Assembly: GCA_025357775.1 (NCBI GenBank)
Contig: JANXOQ010000498.1
Span: forward strand, 1 to 16,459
Origin: Ferruginibacter sp.
GTDB lineage: Bacteria > Bacteroidota > Bacteroidia > Chitinophagales > Chitinophagaceae
Direction of reading: 5' to 3'
Length of the DNA: 16,459 bases
Shown: positions 7,490 to 14,564 of the stretch, one piece after another
How positions within the stretch are numbered: position 1 is the stretch's first letter
Layout: each line of letters starts with the position of its first letter
Translations under genes and position numbers: made by a program
The notes under the pieces: model-generated
Told to the model about the DNA's origin: nothing
Seen by the model: only the letters and a program-made list of their open reading frames with translations
Database searches by the model: none

Positions 7490-8050
7490 TTACTCCAACA
7501 ACCTTATTACTTTTACAAAATGTGTTTTCCAATAGCCAGATAATTTTGTTTCAACCACACCAGTATTTTTGCCAGAGGTAGAGCTTATAAAAGTAAGTTC
7601 ATTACCAGTACCTGTTACAATACCAATATGTCCTACAATGCCCGTAGAATTATCAGAACCTGTAAATAAAATCAAATCACCAGCTATTGCCTCACTAAGT
7701 TTTATTGTACTGCCTTCATTTGTAAAATCTTTAGAAACTCTTGGCGTTTTTACATCAAAATGTGCAAATACAACCATTATAAAACCTGAACAGTCTAACC
7801 CATTTGCTGGGGTTGAAGAACCATATTTATAAGCTGTACCTATAAAAGATTTTGCATAGGCAATAAAATCTTTTCTATTTATTTTTAATGGTTTTACAAA
7901 TATTTTGCTTTTAGTACTATTTGTTACGGGTGTATAAGTGGTTGGTTTTTTAGTTTGTATTGGTTCTTCATATTTTGTTATTTTCTTAGAAGAACTGCAC
8001 GAATAAAAAAATATTGTAATTGCAAGTAATGCGTATAAAAGTTTTGTCAT
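7490..8050 (-). CDS. NlpC/P60 (C40) cell-wall peptidase, lipoprotein
   Basis: A 186-residue protein with a lipoprotein signal: hydrophobic residues 4-16, then YSC with C18 as the likely lipidated Cys, followed by SSSKK. A Thr/Lys-rich linker runs to about residue 60. The C40 domain follows: DCSGF with catalytic C87, GDLILFTG, and GHIGIV with H141. The third catalytic residue is usually a His in FIHAS or FIHSS just after; here the segment reads FISSTSGKNTGV, so that His is missing or replaced. NlpC/P60 enzymes cut gamma-D-Glu to diaminopimelate bonds in peptidoglycan stem peptides. The C-terminal GYWKTHFVKVIRLLE closes the fold. A DPP gene terminator (8129-8166) lies upstream, so it is probably its own transcript. 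Confidence 0.9.
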   Translation of the reverse strand: MTKLLYALLAITIFFYSCSSSKKITKYEEPIQTKKPTTYTPVTNSTKSKIFVKPLKINRKDFIAYAKSFIGTAYKYGSSTPANGLDCSGFIMVVFAHFDVKTPRVSKDFTNEGSTIKLSEAIAGDLILFTGSDNSTGIVGHIGIVTGTGNELTFISSTSGKNTGVVETKLSGYWKTHFVKVIRLLE

Positions 8051-8079
8051 TTATGCTATTTTTTACAAAGTAAAATAAG

Positions 8080-8089
8080 AACGTACGTT
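8080..8089. repeat. 10-bp perfect palindrome upstream of the NlpC/P60 gene
   Basis: AACGTACGTT is a perfect palindrome 30 bases upstream of the NlpC/P60 start. On the minus strand it comes just before TTACTTTG (8060-8067), a 7-of-8 match to the -7 consensus, so it sits where a repressor or activator could bind. No second copy was noticed in the window. Confidence 0.35.
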
Positions 8090-8128
8090 TTAAAAAACTT
8101 TTTTAAGATATTGTTAACAACAAAAAAT

Positions 8129-8166
8129 AAAAAAGGTTTGCCAAATATTTATTGCCAACCTTTTTT
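8129..8166 (-). terminator. Terminator of the DPP IV-type peptidase gene
   Basis: Arms AAAAAAGGTT (8129-8138) and AACCTTTTTT (8157-8166) pair perfectly, with further partial pairing inside (TGCCA against TTGCC) and an AT loop. It starts 12 bases after the peptidase stop at 8179 and ends in six T on the minus strand. The flanking A and T runs make it potentially active in both directions. Confidence 0.7.
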
Positions 8167-8178
8167 AAATCAATTTAT

Positions 8179-10341
8179 TTATCTACCGCCTGGTTCACAA
8201 TTTTTCTTTAAAAAATTTGTATACAAAGTAGACAAATGTAAAAATGTACCAGCTCCCTCGCTTATGCTATGTGTACGATTTGGATATGCCATAAATTCAA
8301 ATTGCTTGTTGTACTTTATCAATTCGTTTAACAACATTTCTGCATTATCGTAATGCACATTATCATCACCTGTGCCATGTATATACAATAGTTTTCCTTG
8401 TAAGCCTTTTACATTATTTATTGGTGAGCCTTTTACAAAATCCTCTCTGTTTTCTTGTGGCAACCCCATGTATCTTTCTTGGTAAATATTATCGTAGTTT
8501 AATTGATTAGCTACAGCAGCTATAGCAATACCAGTTTTAAAAATATCTGGATAGTTAAACATTAAATTAAGTGTGCTAGAACCGCCACCACTCCAGCCCC
8601 AAACTGCCACACGGTCTTTGTCCATATATTTTCTTTCAAGTATTTTTTTTGCGCCTTGCGCCATATCTTTTATGTTAATGTTTCCTATGCTTCTATAAAT
8701 AGCTTTGCGCCATTTAGCACCCTTAAGTGATGGCGTACCCCTATTATCTAAAGCCACTTGTACATAACCATCAGCAGCAATATTACCTTTATATAAAAAG
8801 TTATTATGCGCTCCATAACTATTACCTACGGTAGCAGCTGCTGGCTCTCCATACACATAAAATACTACAGGATATTTTTTTGTAGCATCAAAGTTTTTTG
8901 GCTTATTTATCCATGCATCTAGCACAATATTATCTTCTGTAGTTATTTGTAAATATTCAATATTTTTTGTACTGTCTATCTTAATATTTTTATCAAGCAG
9001 TTTAGTAATATCAGTTGATTTATTATCTGGTAATGTTATCCATTCACTCACATAAAATGTGTTATAATTACTAAATTTGTGTTCTGCTATTTTGCCATTA
9101 GGAGAAATATTGTACTCATGTGTGCCTTTTAATGTAGCACCTGTTACAAAATTTGCTTTGGTATTTTTTCCATTTATTGCTACGCTGTATAAATATAATT
9201 CTGTAGCATTATTAGGAGATGCAGTAAAATAAATTAAATTATTTATTTCATCTATCGCTTTTATTTCGCCAATATCATAATCACCCACCGTTAGCAATGT
9301 GGTAGTTTTACCATCTTTACTTATTTTATAAATATGCCTCCAGCCATCTTTTTCGCTTATCCAAATAAAATCTTTTTTACCATTTATCCATGCCCAACCA
9401 AGTGGTTTATCGGTATTCATATCCACCCACGCATCATCATGCTCTTGCCAAAAAATACTGGCAATAGTAGTACTAGGTTTGCAATAAATTAATTTACTAT
9501 TTTGCTGTTTTCTATCTAGCTGTTGCAAAATTATTTCATCATTGCCGCTCCACTCTAGTCTAGTAATATAATTTTGTTGAGGGTTGCCTTCAATATTCAT
9601 TTTACGTGGTTGCCCTCCTGTAATGCTTGCTACATATATGTTTGCAGGGGATGGTGCTTCTCCCACTTTTGGATACTCTACAGGTATTATTTTACTATAA
9701 ACAGAATCTGTATTGTTTATCATAAAGTAATCTCTAATTTTTGTAGCATCTATTTTCCAAAAAGCAATTTGCTTGCTATCTGGGCTCCATCTAAATCCAT
9801 CCCTACAGCCAAACTCTTCTTCGTACACCCAATCAAAAGTGCCATTTATCATCTTGCGTGTACCATCTTCTGTTATTTTTTTTATAATACCAGTTGCTAC
9901 TTCTTCAGTGTAAATATTATTATCACTTACATAAGCTACATATTTACTATCTGGTGAAAATTTTGCAAACTTTAATGATTGTGCTGGCAAACTTTTACCA
10001 ACTTGCGTAAGTGCATTTGTTTTTATGTTCATTACCCAATAATCTCCACGGGTTTTGTAGCGCCATACTTTCGCAGTATTTACAAAAAGTAAAATACTAT
10101 TTTTATTGGTACTATATTCAAAAGATTGCACTTTTAAAGCTTTACTATCACCTTTAGGTATCAGTTGCTCTTTTTTTACTACTATTATTTCTTCATTTGT
10201 TTTTGGAAATAATTTTACAATACCACCAGTTTTGAATTCGTAATACCCAAGCCCGTCCTCCGTCCATACAGTATTTTGGGCATAACCAACATTTAATGCC
10301 AGCAAAAAAATAATAACATTACCTAAAATTTTATTCCGCAT
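8179..10341 (-). CDS. Dipeptidyl peptidase IV-like S9 family serine peptidase
   Basis: A 720-residue secreted enzyme; signal peptide cut near residue 21 (VGYA|Q). Residues about 50-450 form the beta-propeller, with repeats such as FSPDSKYVAYVSDNNIY and RWSPDSKQIAFW. The double-Glu motif of DPP IV is DWVYEEEF at 170-177, which in DPP IV holds the substrate N-terminus. The C-terminal alpha/beta-hydrolase domain carries the full triad: S584 in GWSGGG, D659 in GTGDDNVH, and H691 in NRTHS. N661 is also kept. It should release X-Pro or similar dipeptides from peptide N-termini in the periplasm, and works in the same compartment as the M1 peptidase. Residue 585 is Gly where GWSYGG has Tyr, a variant I have seen in this phylum. 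There is no type IX sorting domain. Length is normal for the family. Confidence 0.94.
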   Translation of the reverse strand: MRNKILGNVIIFLLALNVGYAQNTVWTEDGLGYYEFKTGGIVKLFPKTNEEIIVVKKEQLIPKGDSKALKVQSFEYSTNKNSILLFVNTAKVWRYKTRGDYWVMNIKTNALTQVGKSLPAQSLKFAKFSPDSKYVAYVSDNNIYTEEVATGIIKKITEDGTRKMINGTFDWVYEEEFGCRDGFRWSPDSKQIAFWKIDATKIRDYFMINNTDSVYSKIIPVEYPKVGEAPSPANIYVASITGGQPRKMNIEGNPQQNYITRLEWSGNDEIILQQLDRKQQNSKLIYCKPSTTIASIFWQEHDDAWVDMNTDKPLGWAWINGKKDFIWISEKDGWRHIYKISKDGKTTTLLTVGDYDIGEIKAIDEINNLIYFTASPNNATELYLYSVAINGKNTKANFVTGATLKGTHEYNISPNGKIAEHKFSNYNTFYVSEWITLPDNKSTDITKLLDKNIKIDSTKNIEYLQITTEDNIVLDAWINKPKNFDATKKYPVVFYVYGEPAAATVGNSYGAHNNFLYKGNIAADGYVQVALDNRGTPSLKGAKWRKAIYRSIGNINIKDMAQGAKKILERKYMDKDRVAVWGWSGGGSSTLNLMFNYPDIFKTGIAIAAVANQLNYDNIYQERYMGLPQENREDFVKGSPINNVKGLQGKLLYIHGTGDDNVHYDNAEMLLNELIKYNKQFEFMAYPNRTHSISEGAGTFLHLSTLYTNFLKKNCEPGGR

Positions 10342-10840
10342 ATTTTATAATTTTAATAAATAAAAATAGGTATTCAGTTTTGTAAATGCAAAAGTTTTGG
10401 ATAAAAGGAGGGTATAATTTTTTGATTTTCGATTTCAGTTTTTTTTTATTCATAGTTTCTAAAATAAATTAGTTTGCTTGTTGCATTATTAATTAGTTCT
10501 CCAAGCTAGTGTAATACATTTTATATTTTTATTTTGTAAGGCCTCTTTGCTAATTTAGTTACATAGTTTTTTATTTTTTCTAAAATCATTTTCCTTCTAT
10601 GTAAACTATTTGTATTCCTAAAATAAAAAATATAATTTCTATTCATTTTAAAATGGATAAGTAAAATATTAAATTTACAGTGCCATACTAAATAAGTTGC
10701 CAATCTTTTTGGTTATAGTTTTAAATTTAAACTGTTTAAATAACGTTGGTAACCATTGCAACAATTATAAACTCTTTCAATATAAAAACATAAGATTGAT
10801 AGCCAATTTATGTAATAAATTTGCACAATAAAAAGTAAAA
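10342..10840. other. 499-base gap between divergent DPP-like and S4 genes
   Basis: AT-rich, with no supported gene. It contains the upstream region of the DPP-like gene (no convincing promoter found; a weak TACCTATT with TTG 16 bases before it) and the good S4 promoter at 10796-10823. A perfect 12-bp palindrome CATTTTAAAATG lies at 10644-10655. A 60-codon minus-strand frame (10521-10703) is basic and AT-driven and has no recognisable domain. Confidence 0.6.
10796..10823 (+). promoter_or_regulatory. Promoter of the S4 RNA-binding protein gene
   Basis: TTG at 10796-10798 and a full consensus -7 element TAAATTTG at 10816-10823, 17 bases apart, in the TTG-N17-23-TAnnTTTG arrangement of Bacteroidota. 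The ATG at 10841 is 17 bases downstream, giving an A-rich leader of about 11 bases. Confidence 0.65.
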
Positions 10841-11224
10841 ATGGATAAAGAAAAATTAAGAATAGACAAATACCTTTGGAGCATAAGACTTTTTAAAACT
10901 CGTAGCCTTGCAGCAGACGCTTGCGAAAAAGGTAAAGTAAAATACAATTCTAGTGCTGTAAAAGCTTCTAAGCAAGTAAATATTGATGAAGAATACGAAG
11001 TAAAAACAGAGGCAAAAAAATTGCTAATAAAAGTTACTGCTTTGTTGCACAATCGAGTTCAATATTCGGAAGCCATTAATTTTTATTTAGATATTACCCC
11101 AGAAGAGGTGGAAGATAAAACCCTTTATCAAGGTGCTGCGTTTCATACTGGTAAGCGCTTAAGTAAAGTTGGTAGACCAACCAAAAAAGAAAAAAGAGAC
11201 TTAGATGGGTTTATGGATATTTAG
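10841..11224 (+). CDS. S4-domain RNA-binding protein, Hsp15/RqcH-associated type
   Basis: A 127-residue cytosolic protein. Residues about 5-65 are an S4 domain beginning RIDKYLWSIRLFKTRSLA, then ACEKGKVKYNSSAVKASKQV and YEVKTEAKKLLIKV, the pattern of the Hsp15 (HslR) family. The C-terminus is short and basic, GRPTKKEKRDLDGF. E. coli Hsp15 binds 50S subunits carrying stalled nascent chains, and a similar ribosome rescue role is the natural inference; the specific role in Bacteroidota is not shown by sequence. It is a single gene with its own promoter between two long gene-free stretches, and no terminator is obvious after the stop. Confidence 0.88.
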   Translation: MDKEKLRIDKYLWSIRLFKTRSLAADACEKGKVKYNSSAVKASKQVNIDEEYEVKTEAKKLLIKVTALLHNRVQYSEAINFYLDITPEEVEDKTLYQGAAFHTGKRLSKVGRPTKKEKRDLDGFMDI

Positions 11225-11288
11225 TTTAAAATATTGTATAACAAATAATATAATCTTTTCAAAACCCGAAATGGCTATGCTGTTAGTA

Positions 11289-11429
11289 TTAGAAGTTTAT
11301 AATTTGATGAGTTTGTACAGAAGGAAATTTACTAACAATATCTGTTCCACCGAAACGAATGCTATGGTATATTAGTCTTTTCTCATTTATTGAAAATGCA
11401 AATCTACCACCTAGTCTTACTGGATAGTT
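11289..11429 (-). pseudogene. Possible coding relic, 46 open codons without a start
   Basis: On the minus strand the frame is open between TAA (11430-11432) and TAA (11289-11291). It begins NYPVRLGGRFAFSINEK, continues RLIYHSIRFGGTDIVSK and ends FPSVQTHQIINF. There is no Met or other clear start. The sequence has balanced, non-AT-driven composition, Gly-Gly pairs and alternating polar/hydrophobic residues, and ends in Phe, somewhat like the end of a barrel protein. The same frame has two further stops within 40 codons upstream, so any parent gene is broken. I do not recognise a family. A dispersed non-coding repeat is the other explanation. Confidence 0.3.
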
Positions 11430-11508
11430 TTACTGCAAAATGTGGTTTTAAGAGCTTCTGAAAAAGGACAACAAACTGAGGATATTTAAGTAAATGTAAT
11501 AAGGTAAT

Positions 11509-11579
11509 CAACGAAGGATTCTCTAGTTAAAAATGCTATGTAAAATTAGCAAAACAAAACCTGCTCAGGCAACGAAGGA
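11509..11579. repeat. Direct repeat CAACGAAGGA, two copies
   Basis: Identical 10-base copies at 11509-11518 and 11570-11579, 61 bases apart start to start, in the gene-free stretch after the S4 gene. The second copy lies in the loop and right arm of the hairpin at 11556-11585. Two copies alone do not define an element, but exact 10-mers with G+C this high are rare in this AT-rich gap. Confidence 0.4.
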
Positions 11580-11585
11580 GGTTTT
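11556..11585 (-). terminator. Weak hairpin, possible terminator
   Basis: AAAACCT (11556-11562) pairs with AGGTTTT (11579-11585) over a 16-base loop, with a competing small pairing CCTG/CAGG at 11560-11569. Minus-strand reading gives TTTTGTTTTGC after the stem. No minus-strand gene lies just upstream, so it could only end transcripts reading out of EnvC, or be part of the relic DNA. Confidence 0.25.
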
Positions 11586-11766
11586 AAAGTTTCTTGCTAT
11601 AAAACTCTATCAATAAATTTAGAATTCTTTAGGTAGAAGACCAAAATACATTTTAGAATTAATTTTTCTTTTACAATTTTAAGAACCATGCCTACATTTA
11701 ATTACAAGCAATATCCACACTTAACTAAAGTAATAAAATTTTTTCTTTAATGACAACCAATTCATC

Positions 11767-13167
11767 CTATTTCTTACGAAGCCATTTTTCAGGATCATAA
11801 TTAATATCTCCATTTCCTTTAGATAAAAGTAAATCAAGTGATCCATTACCCTCAAGGTTTGGTGCTACTTTCCCCAATATTTGTCCTGTATTTACAATTT
11901 GCCCTTTTCTAACAGCAACATTTTTTAATAAACTGTATGTTGTAATAAAGCTACCATGTTTTAATGCAATGGCATATTTTCCATCTTCTACCTCATATAT
12001 CAAAATTACTTCTCCTTCAAAACAAGCTTTTACATTTTCCCCAATTGAAGCAGCAATAATAAGTGCATTATTTGCCATTTTAGTGCCACTTTGTAAAGTA
12101 ATTGTACCAAAATGATTAATTATAGCAGGGTTATCTACTGGCCAAGGCAAATTGCCTTTATTACTTTCAAAACGCCCATTTAGTATTTTGCTTTCACTAC
12201 TTAGGGTTACTAGCTCAGGTTCTTTTACTTCCTTCGTTTTTTTCTCTTTTACAACGGCTACTACAGTTTCTTTTATTGGGTCTGGTGTTTTTCCAGCGGC
12301 TAATACTGCATCTCTCCGTGCCTTTGCAGCTTTATCTTCTTCTGCTCTTTTTACTTTTGCTTTTCTCTCATTTTCTCTTGCATCGTCAGCACGTTTCTTT
12401 GCCTCTGCTAGCGCTGCTAGCCTAATTCTTTCTTTTTCTTCTCTTATAGCTTTTGCTATGGCTGCTTTTACAGCTGCATTTATTTTTGCTACCTGTCGCT
12501 GGTTATCTGCTATTCTTGTTTCTATACTTTTTCCCTGCCTTTTTAAATCTTGTACAATTTTCCCTTGTTCATCTTTTTGAGCAGCAAGTTTATCCATTTC
12601 ATCTTTTTGGGATATAAGTGTTACTTTTTTTATTTCTTTAGATGCTCCTAGATCATCTAACTTATGCTTTCGCAAATTTTGCGTACGAATAATATTTTGC
12701 CCTTGCATTTCTCTAAATGCTCTGTAACTTTTTAAATAGGCAATGCGTTTTATAGCATCATTAAAATTATTGGCAGAAAAAATAAAATTTATCAATTCGT
12801 AATTTCCTCTGTTTTTGTAAGCATACACCATACTTTTAGCATACTCAAGTTTGAGTGTATCCAACAATCTGTCATATTTATTTACGTCTAGTTGTATACC
12901 ATAAATATTGTTATCTAATATATTTATATCCTTATCTATAGTTTTTACCACTTTCTCCTGTAACTCAGATTTTCTAGAAAGTATTATAAGCCCACCCAAA
13001 GATTTATTTGTTTCTGTTTTATTGCTGTTTAATAAATTTTGAGCTTCTGCAATTTCGCTTTTTAATTGCTGGCGCTGCTTTTCTAGCTGTTCTCTTGTTT
13101 GCTGTTGTGCTGTAAGGCTATATAAAGTACAAAAAAATAAAGCAAAAAAGAAAATTAATCTCCTCAT
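11767..13167 (-). CDS. EnvC-type murein hydrolase activator with degenerate M23 (LytM) domain
   Basis: A 466-residue exported protein: signal peptide cut near residue 20 (SLTA|QQ), then long coiled-coil segments (about 21-245), an Ala/Lys/Glu-rich helix to about 285, a linker, and a C-terminal LytM/M23 fold (about 340-466). The architecture matches EnvC, which does not cut murein itself but activates amidases at the division site. The metal site is broken as in EnvC: H352 (NHFG) remains, but the Asp of GxDIAA is Ile (LIIAA, I370), the HxH His is Ser (S412 in TYSLL), and HLHFE is replaced by SLDLL (443-447). So it is a probable regulator, not an enzyme. It lies downstream of DUF4292, 131 bases away, and may have its own transcript. 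Confidence 0.9.
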   Translation of the reverse strand: MRRLIFFFALFFCTLYSLTAQQQTREQLEKQRQQLKSEIAEAQNLLNSNKTETNKSLGGLIILSRKSELQEKVVKTIDKDINILDNNIYGIQLDVNKYDRLLDTLKLEYAKSMVYAYKNRGNYELINFIFSANNFNDAIKRIAYLKSYRAFREMQGQNIIRTQNLRKHKLDDLGASKEIKKVTLISQKDEMDKLAAQKDEQGKIVQDLKRQGKSIETRIADNQRQVAKINAAVKAAIAKAIREEKERIRLAALAEAKKRADDARENERKAKVKRAEEDKAAKARRDAVLAAGKTPDPIKETVVAVVKEKKTKEVKEPELVTLSSESKILNGRFESNKGNLPWPVDNPAIINHFGTITLQSGTKMANNALIIAASIGENVKACFEGEVILIYEVEDGKYAIALKHGSFITTYSLLKNVAVRKGQIVNTGQILGKVAPNLEGNGSLDLLLSKGNGDINYDPEKWLRKK

Positions 13168-13222
13168 AATCTAAATAGTTAGGTTTATAAAATTTCCTGC
13201 AAAGGCAGTAATAAATTTCTTA

Positions 13223-13240
13223 ATAGTTATTTAAAACTAT
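13223..13240. repeat. Inverted repeat upstream of the EnvC-type gene
   Basis: ATAGTT (13223-13228) and AACTAT (13235-13240) are complementary across six AT bases, about 55 bases upstream of the EnvC start. It might be an operator or, given the AT content, chance. Confidence 0.25.
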
Positions 13241-13248
13241 CAACTTTT

Positions 13249-13273
13249 AAAAAAATTAGGGTTAAACCCTTCC
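13249..13273 (-). terminator. Weak terminator after the DUF4292 gene
   Basis: AGGG (13258-13261) and CCCT (13267-13270) form a short G+C-rich stem with a TTAAA loop. On the minus strand it is followed by AATTTTTTT and lies 28 bases past the DUF4292 stop. The stem is only four to five base pairs, so termination is probably partial and EnvC may be partly co-transcribed with the genes before it. Confidence 0.4.
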
Positions 13274-13298
13274 AAAATAAAAATAAACAATTAAATAA

Positions 13299-14114
13299 TT
13301 AATTTCTTTTATAGCTTTTGGGAACACTCAATGAAACTGATAAATCTTTGTTAAATTCAAATTGTTTAAAGTTCATACGCACATCTAATTTATTTTTTTC
13401 TGTTACTACAATTTGTCTGTATGTAGAAAAAGCAATGCCATTGCTGTTATTATAAGAACCATAAGTAAAATCTGCCGTTCTGTTTTCATTAATATCTTTA
13501 TCATCAAGCTTGCAATGCTCAAGCAAATTATCTGGCGTGCTTATAGTAATTAAATTTTTAAAATTTTCTGTAAGTGTAGCTACTAATAAATAATTATTGT
13601 ATTTTTTTATAGCTAAACTATTTTCGTTTATAAAAATTGGGTTTCCTATAATTAAGTCTTGTATGGTATTTAGCGTAAATGGTATTTTAGTAATCTCTTG
13701 CAAATAAGAATAGCTTCTGTATTTTACTTCATGTTTTATTTTATCTATTAGAGTAATGCTATCTTTAAACAAGTACACTCTAAGTACTTCGTAATTAAAA
13801 ATAGTAGATGTAATAGAAATCCATACTAAACTATCTTTTATCATTTTTATATTGGCTACGGCATCTGGTTGTACGCCTTTGCTTGTTTCAATATCTAATC
13901 TCACTTTTGCAGAAAAATTATTAAAATTTATTTTACTCTTATGTAAAATATCTTTTGTATTGTTTAGTTGAAGTACTGAATCAGAAACACTATTAATGCG
14001 CACCATTTTTGTAGTATCCCTTGGGGAAATAGCTTTGGTAATTATTTTACCACTTCTGCATTGCACAAATATAATAGTGGTAAAAGCTACATATAAAAAC
14101 AACATCAATTTCAT
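13299..14114 (-). CDS. DUF4292 family lipoprotein
   Basis: A 271-residue protein with a lipoprotein-like signal: hydrophobic residues 3-17 then FVQC, C19 the likely lipidated Cys, followed by RSGK. The body is beta-rich (FNNFSAKVRLDIET, DAVANIKMIKDSLVWISITS, YEVLRVYLFKDSITLIDK) and ends with KLDVRMNFKQFEFNKDLSVSLSVPKSYKRN. This is the Bacteroidota family DUF4292; the repeated concave-sheet strands recall LolA/LolB-like lipoprotein carriers, which is an inference from pattern only. It starts 9 bases after the dut stop, so the two are co-transcribed, and precedes the EnvC-type gene, a pairing I associate with this phylum (recalled, not checked). Role unknown; envelope maintenance is likely. Confidence 0.82.
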   Translation of the reverse strand: MKLMLFLYVAFTTIIFVQCRSGKIITKAISPRDTTKMVRINSVSDSVLQLNNTKDILHKSKINFNNFSAKVRLDIETSKGVQPDAVANIKMIKDSLVWISITSTIFNYEVLRVYLFKDSITLIDKIKHEVKYRSYSYLQEITKIPFTLNTIQDLIIGNPIFINENSLAIKKYNNYLLVATLTENFKNLITISTPDNLLEHCKLDDKDINENRTADFTYGSYNNSNGIAFSTYRQIVVTEKNKLDVRMNFKQFEFNKDLSVSLSVPKSYKRN

Positions 14115-14123
14115 ATAAATAAT

Positions 14124-14561
14124 TTATCTACCTGTATGACCAAACCCTCCAGCTGCTCTTGCAGTTTCTGTTAAAGCACTTACCAAAATCAATGAAGCAA
14201 TTTCTACTTTGGCAACAACTAACTGTGCTATTCTATCTCCATTTTTTATTAATTGCAGTTCGCTACTTAAGTTTATTAATAATACTTTTATTTCACCTCT
14301 ATAATCACTATCTATGGTGCCAGGTGAGTTTAAGCAAGTAAGTCCATTTTTTAGTGCTAATCCACTTCTTGGTCGTACTTGTATTTCATAACCTGCAGGT
14401 ATTTCTACAAAAATACCAGTAGGTATTAATTGCCTTTGCATCGGCAAAAGTGTAATAGTTTCTGTTATACAAGCCCGTATATCCATGCCAGCTGCACCTT
14501 GTGTAGCATAATTAGGTAGCTCATTTATAGACGTATTTACAATTTTAATTTGTACACTCAT
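14124..14561 (-). CDS. dut: dUTP diphosphatase (dUTPase)
   Basis: A 145-residue enzyme of normal length for the trimeric dUTPase family, hydrolysing dUTP to dUMP and pyrophosphate, which keeps uracil out of DNA and supplies thymidylate synthesis. All five motifs are visible: I AAGMDIRA (23-30), [31 protein letters not shown] with the catalytic Asp, [12 protein letters not shown], and [11 protein letters not shown] at the C-terminus, which closes over the base. It is read just 3 bases after the ispF stop and 9 bases before DUF4292, so these three genes form one transcript. Confidence 0.97.
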   Translation of the reverse strand: MSVQIKIVNTSINELPNYATQGAAGMDIRACITETITLLPMQRQLIPTGIFVEIPAGYEIQVRPRSGLALKNGLTCLNSPGTIDSDYRGEIKVLLINLSSELQLIKNGDRIAQLVVAKVEIASLILVSALTETARAAGGFGHTGR

Positions 14562-14564
14562 TTT

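Larger units (their letters stand above)
11225..11766. other. 542-base gap between convergent S4 and EnvC genes
   Basis: No intact gene. For a convergent gap in this compact genome it is unusually long, and its middle is richer in G+C than other gaps. It holds a Met-less open stretch (11289-11429, minus), a 10-base direct repeat CAACGAAGGA (11509 and 11570) and a hairpin (11556-11585). The right third, about 11600-11766, is plain AT-rich DNA with nothing visible. The whole looks like decayed sequence or the scar of an inserted repeat. Confidence 0.6.

Noticed and set aside
8179..8600. GWSGGG instead of GWSYGG in the DPP-like enzyme as a loss of function
   Set aside because: The triad S584, D659, H691 and the double-Glu motif are all intact, and Gly after the Ser is, to my knowledge, a usual variant in Bacteroidota S9 peptidases.
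10521..10703. 60-codon minus-strand open frame in the DPP-like/S4 gap
   Set aside because: Basic, Asn/Lys/Ile/Tyr-rich product as expected from AT-rich DNA; no domain, no promoter, no conservation evidence.
11225..11766. tRNA, tmRNA or other known RNA gene in the long gap
   Set aside because: No cloverleaf pattern, no CCA-adjacent acceptor stem, no TTCGAATC-like arm; only short stems.
12152..12580. 142-codon plus-strand open frame opposite the EnvC-type gene
   Set aside because: Ser/Ala/Phe-rich mirror of the Lys/Ala/Glu-rich coiled coil on the other strand; a shadow frame.
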